DNA of 64,000 nucleotides, taken from Actinokineospora pegani. GTDB lineage: Bacteria; Actinomycetota; Actinomycetes; Mycobacteriales; Pseudonocardiaceae. The notes beneath the pieces are model-generated. The model made no database searches. It saw only the letters and a program-made list of their open reading frames with translations, and had not been told where the DNA came from. The position numbers were made by a program, and so were the translations under genes. The stretch lies in contig NZ_WHOL01000074.1 of the NCBI RefSeq assembly GCF_009745975.1, positions 54,052 through 118,051 of the forward strand. Reading direction: 5' to 3'. Of this stretch, positions 60,939 to 64,000 are shown one piece after another (positions within the stretch are counted from its first letter, which is position 1; each line of letters opens with the position of its first letter).

Positions 60939-62199
60939 CGCTGCCGAGCACCTCGGTCAGGCCGCTGTCGACGTCCGCCCGGGTCTTGCCGCGCACCTCG
61001 ACGCGCACGACGTAGTCCCCGGAGGCGTAGAAGACGCGCGCGTCGACCGGGACGTCCGGCACGTCGGTCGCGTTCTCCAGCACCATCCCGTCGAGCGACT
61101 CCGGCGCATCGAACTCGGTGAAGGTGAACGTCTTCTGCACATCGAGCAGCTTGGTCGCGGTCTCCGCCGCCGAACCGCTCTTGTTGCACTCGAAGACGTG
61201 GACGAACGTGTACCAGGTCTGCCGGTAGAGCATCTCGGTCTGCCCCTCGGCCGCTCGGCACGCCTTGAGCTCAGTGGCCTCGTCCGGCGCGAACTGCTGC
61301 TTCTCCAGCGCGCCGTCGACGGTGATGTCACCACTGGAGTTCGGGTCCACCTCGCCGTCGACGCCCTCCAGCGGCCGCGGTGGCCCGGACGGGGTCGAAC
61401 TGGTGGCCGGGGGAGGCGACGACGGGCCAGGAGCGGCCTGCTTCTCCTGATCGTTGAGGCCGAAGAACCAGATCCCCGCGCCGATGAGCGCCACCACCAC
61501 GACGGCGGCGACGATCACCAGGACCTTCTTGCTGCCGCCCGAGGACTCCTCGAACACCTCCGGGCCCTGCCGGGTCCAGTCGTAGGTGTTCTGCTGGATC
61601 GGTGGGAACTCCGCGCCTGCCCACGGCGGCGCCTCGTTCTCGCCGGTGGCCCACGGCGGCTGCTGCTGCGGTTGCTGCTGCTGCTGGCCCAGGTACTGCT
61701 GCTGGTTGCCCTGGGTGGGTGGCGGCCGGAAGTGACCGGGCTGCTGCGGCACACCGGGGATGCCACCGGGCACCACTTGCGTCCGCTCCCCGTCACCGGT
61801 GCGCGGCGCCTGCGCGGACTGCCACCCGCCGCTGACCACCTGCGTCCGCTCCGCCTGGTCGGCGGGCTTGTCCACCGCCTGACCCGGCACGACCTGAGTG
61901 CGGTCGCTGTCGCCGGAGTCCGAGGACTGCGCAGCCGCCTGCGGGTTGGACGGTTGCGGCGGCGAAGCCTGCGGCTGGGACGGCTGTGCTGAAGCCTGGG
62001 GCGGAGGCTGATCTGCGCTGATCGGCTGGATCAGCTGGGTCGTCTCGGTCGGGGCCTGCGTCGGCGCGCTCTGCTGCAGCGGGCTCGGCGAGGCCGCGTC
62101 GGCGAGCAGCTTGTTGCGCCGCGTGCGGTACTCGTCGGCGCTGATTTGCCCGGTCGCGAGCTCCTGGTCGAGCTTGCGCTGTTCTTCCTGCCAGGACAA
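60913..62199 (-). CDS. Membrane protein with SHOCT-like N-terminus and TQVV repeats
   Basis: A 428-residue protein starting TTG 62199 (LSWQEEQRKLDQELATGQISADEYRTRRNKLL, a short SHOCT-type helix pair), preceded by GGAAGGGGG. A Pro/Gln-rich disordered segment follows with three copies of (D/E)RTQVV and poly-Gln, then one membrane helix (VLVIVAAVVVVALIGAGIWFF) and an external domain with two cysteines (ELKACRAAEG, VFECNKSG). Function unknown. The longer frame to 62895 includes the next gene. Confidence 0.78.
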   Translation of the reverse strand: MSWQEEQRKLDQELATGQISADEYRTRRNKLLADAASPSPLQQSAPTQAPTETTQLIQPISADQPPPQASAQPSQPQASPPQPSNPQAAAQSSDSGDSDRTQVVPGQAVDKPADQAERTQVVSGGWQSAQAPRTGDGERTQVVPGGIPGVPQQPGHFRPPPTQGNQQQYLGQQQQQPQQQPPWATGENEAPPWAGAEFPPIQQNTYDWTRQGPEVFEESSGGSKKVLVIVAAVVVVALIGAGIWFFGLNDQEKQAAPGPSSPPPATSSTPSGPPRPLEGVDGEVDPNSSGDITVDGALEKQQFAPDEATELKACRAAEGQTEMLYRQTWYTFVHVFECNKSGSAAETATKLLDVQKTFTFTEFDAPESLDGMVLENATDVPDVPVDARVFYASGDYVVRVEVRGKTRADVDSGLTEVLGSVTQNYPKK

Positions 62200-62363
62200 C
62201 CCTGGCCCCCTTCCCTGTTCCGGATTAGTGGGGACGTGCGCGGTCACGGCTCGCCCCTGACCCCGAACGGGGACATTGTGCACGCCCCGCCACCCGATAG
62301 GGGCAGGAAGGGTCATGCCCGCCCCGATTGTTGTCGAGGCGGTCACGAAGCCGTAGCCCGCCC

Positions 62364-64000
62364 TCAGCTCGGCGGGAGCGCCCCCAGCACCCGGTCGGCC
62401 ATCTCGGCGAACGTGGCGGCGTTGTTCTCGTCGACGTCCTTGCCCAACTCCGAGCTGTCCATCACGACGGTGAACCCGTTCGTTCGGTAGACGCCCCGCC
62501 GGAACACCCCGTCGTCGGTGGCGATCCGGTACACCCCGACCCCGTCCGCCAGCCCACTGTCCCGCACCGGCGCCAACCCCAGCTCCGCCTGGTGGTCGCG
62601 CAGCACGTCCTCCCGGTCCCCGGGCACGACGAAGACGGACACGGTCACCCCGACCTCGGTCGTCCCCCGGAACCCGACCTCGGTCACCCCAGCCTCTCGC
62701 AACACGTCCACGGTCGGCTGCGGCAGCAGTTGCTCCTCCACCAGCCCGTCCAGCGGCATCGTCACCGGGATGTTCCGCTCCCGCCCCGGCAGCCCCGGCA
62801 GCTTCGCCACCGCGTCCTCGAGCGAGGCCGGAGCCGCTGCCTGCTGCCCCCCGGGCGGCGTCGGGGAGTCGTCGCCCTGGAAGGCGAACCACCACACCCC
62901 ACCCGCGGCCAGCAGCAACGCCACGATCAACACGGCCAACACCGGCACCCGGGAACGAGCAGGCCGAGTCACCGTGAAGATGTCGTCCTCCTCAACCGCC
63001 TCCGGCCGCCCCGGAGGCACCCAACCCACCTCACCCGGCGACCCGCCCGCGATCCGCGAGATCGACTCCCGCCCCACGACCTGCGTCGGGTCACCGGCAT
63101 TGGTCACCACCTGGGTGACCTCGGCCGAGTCATCGACCGAGTGCCGCCCGGAGTGGTTGCTCAGGTCACCCTTGTCAGCGGGGCTCTGCGTCGCCCGCGT
63201 ACTCGCCGCAGTCGCATTCGGAACAGCCCCCTTGCCGTCAGCGGGCTGCCCCGCGACCACGATGCCCGGAGGCTTCGCCGAAGCTTCCCGAGCTGCCATG
63301 TCGCCAGCACCCTGGTTTCCGGCCCCCGTGCCCTGACCAGCCTGGCCCCCGGCACTCTTGGCATCGCCAGTCTTGCTTCCGATGCCTTGACCAGCTCGAT
63401 CTCCGGCCCCCTGGCCCTCACCGGCCTTGCCGTCTCCCGTGCCGGCTCCGGTGTCCTGGCTCTGACCAGCCTCATCTCCGGCGCTCTTGGCGTCGCCAGT
63501 CTCACCCACGACGCCATCGCCTGCCTTGCCGCCGGCACCCTGGCCCTCGCTGGCCTTGCCCTCGGCGTCAGCCTTGCCTTCGACGCCCTTGCCCTCGGCA
63601 GCCCCGCTGTCAGCCCCCTTGCCGTCGACAGCCTCGACCCCAGCGGCCTCACCCTTGCCCGAGGACCCCTCGTCTGCAGACCCCGCAACACCCTCATTCA
63701 GCAAAGCGCCACCCTGACCTGCCGCAGCTCCCAAAGCCGCGTCGATCTTCCTCGTTCCCCCCTGCTGCGCGGTGCCCTCCAACGCCGCACCAACCCCCTG
63801 ATCCTTGTCCACGTCCTGCCCCTGCTCACCCGGTTCAGTGCGGTGCGCCCCGCCACCCGTCTGCGGCCCGCCTACCTGCGGCACTCCGGGTTGGGGCCCG
63901 CCTGCCGGACCGCCCTGCGGACCACTCTGGGAACCGGCCTGCGGCCCACCTGCCTGCTGCGCCCCGTGCTGTGGCCCGGACTGGGGCCCGCCCGCCGGAC
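62364..64000 (-). CDS. TQVV-motif membrane protein, N-terminus beyond the window
   Basis: The frame stays open to the right edge with continued Gly-Pro-Gln-rich sequence, so the gene is cut at its 5' end; a GTG at 63884 is internal. The visible part has a long Gly/Ala/Lys-rich low-complexity region with repeated GDGKAGEG-like units, two TQVV motifs (EVTQVV, DPTQVV), one membrane helix (VPVLAVLIVALLLAAGGVWWFA) and an external domain (from about VAKLPGLPGRERNIPV). It shares layout with the gene at 60913. Function unknown. Confidence 0.72.
   Translation of the reverse strand, partial: PAGGPQSGPQHGAQQAGGPQAGSQSGPQGGPAGGPQPGVPQVGGPQTGGGAHRTEPGEQGQDVDKDQGVGAALEGTAQQGGTRKIDAALGAAAGQGGALLNEGVAGSADEGSSGKGEAAGVEAVDGKGADSGAAEGKGVEGKADAEGKASEGQGAGGKAGDGVVGETGDAKSAGDEAGQSQDTGAGTGDGKAGEGQGAGDRAGQGIGSKTGDAKSAGGQAGQGTGAGNQGAGDMAAREASAKPPGIVVAGQPADGKGAVPNATAASTRATQSPADKGDLSNHSGRHSVDDSAEVTQVVTNAGDPTQVVGRESISRIAGGSPGEVGWVPPGRPEAVEEDDIFTVTRPARSRVPVLAVLIVALLLAAGGVWWFAFQGDDSPTPPGGQQAAAPASLEDAVAKLPGLPGRERNIPVTMPLDGLVEEQLLPQPTVDVLREAGVTEVGFRGTTEVGVTVSVFVVPGDREDVLRDHQAELGLAPVRDSGLADGVGVYRIATDDGVFRRGVYRTNGFTVVMDSSELGKDVDENNAATFAEMADRVLGALPPS

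Noticed and set aside
63485..63720. Possible CRISPR or satellite in the right-edge repeats
   Set aside because: Repeats encode Gly-Lys-Ala protein segments with irregular units and no spacers; best explained as low-complexity coding DNA.

Overview
The window is high-GC actinobacterial chromosomal DNA centred on the replication origin. Gene order dnaA - oriC - dnaN - gnd - recF - dciA - gyrB - gyrA - DUF3566 - tRNA-Ile - tRNA-Ala - ppiA - crgA - trpG/pabA and the reverse-strand block pknB-pknA-pbpA-rodA-pstP-fhaB-fhaA-tRNA-Leu follows the mycobacterial origin region. Mycothiol-dependent formaldehyde dehydrogenase, WhiB-era style small proteins (DLW-39, DUF3566, CrgA) and the absence of mycolate genes point to Pseudonocardiales (Pseudonocardiaceae); the genus cannot be fixed from the sequence alone.

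Layout. 1-13.7 kb: replication core. dnaA enters from the left edge already truncated. The 1.7 kb between dnaA and dnaN holds two things: an array of degenerate palindromic modules (1.35-2.39 kb), which is unexplained, and the DnaA-box cluster plus AT-rich stretch of oriC (2.53-2.83 kb). gyrA carries an intein placed directly after the catalytic tyrosine codon. 13.7-31 kb: tRNAs, small envelope genes, and the cell division/cell wall signalling operon (Ser/Thr kinases, phosphatase, SEDS polymerase RodA, penicillin-binding protein, two FHA proteins). 31-47 kb: a less conserved stretch with redox enzymes, a PLP aldolase/racemase-fold enzyme, TetR and HTH-TPR regulators, small hypotheticals, an AlgX/AlgJ-like SGNH protein, an acyl-CoA ligase, and a large unrecognised protein at 45.4-47.2 kb. 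47-52 kb: a mycothiol-linked formaldehyde detoxification pair and a RecB-like Fe-S nuclease. 52.3-55.3 kb: a copper module (membrane protein, YcnI, CopC, CopD). 55.3-60.9 kb: a surface glycan locus (UXS-like epimerase, two glycosyltransferases, and a divergent GalE). 60.9-64 kb: two membrane-anchored, Pro/Gln-rich proteins with repeated TQVV motifs, the second running off the right edge.

How parts work together. DnaA, DnaN, RecF, DciA and gyrase make the replication and supercoiling core. DnaA-box clusters also occur outside oriC: inside dciA, between the PH-domain gene and crgA, and around an AlgX-like gene at 40.0 and 41.5 kb; these could titrate DnaA or regulate neighbours. PknA/PknB, PstP, FhaA/FhaB, RodA and PbpA form one nearly gap-free operon in which phosphorylation controls peptidoglycan synthesis; the TQVV proteins at the right edge are possible phospho-targets (inference).

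The best candidates for something undescribed are the palindrome array between dnaA and oriC, the 45.4-47.2 kb gene with a coiled coil and a conserved-looking C-terminal domain, the off-origin DnaA-box clusters, and the degenerate-endonuclease GyrA intein.
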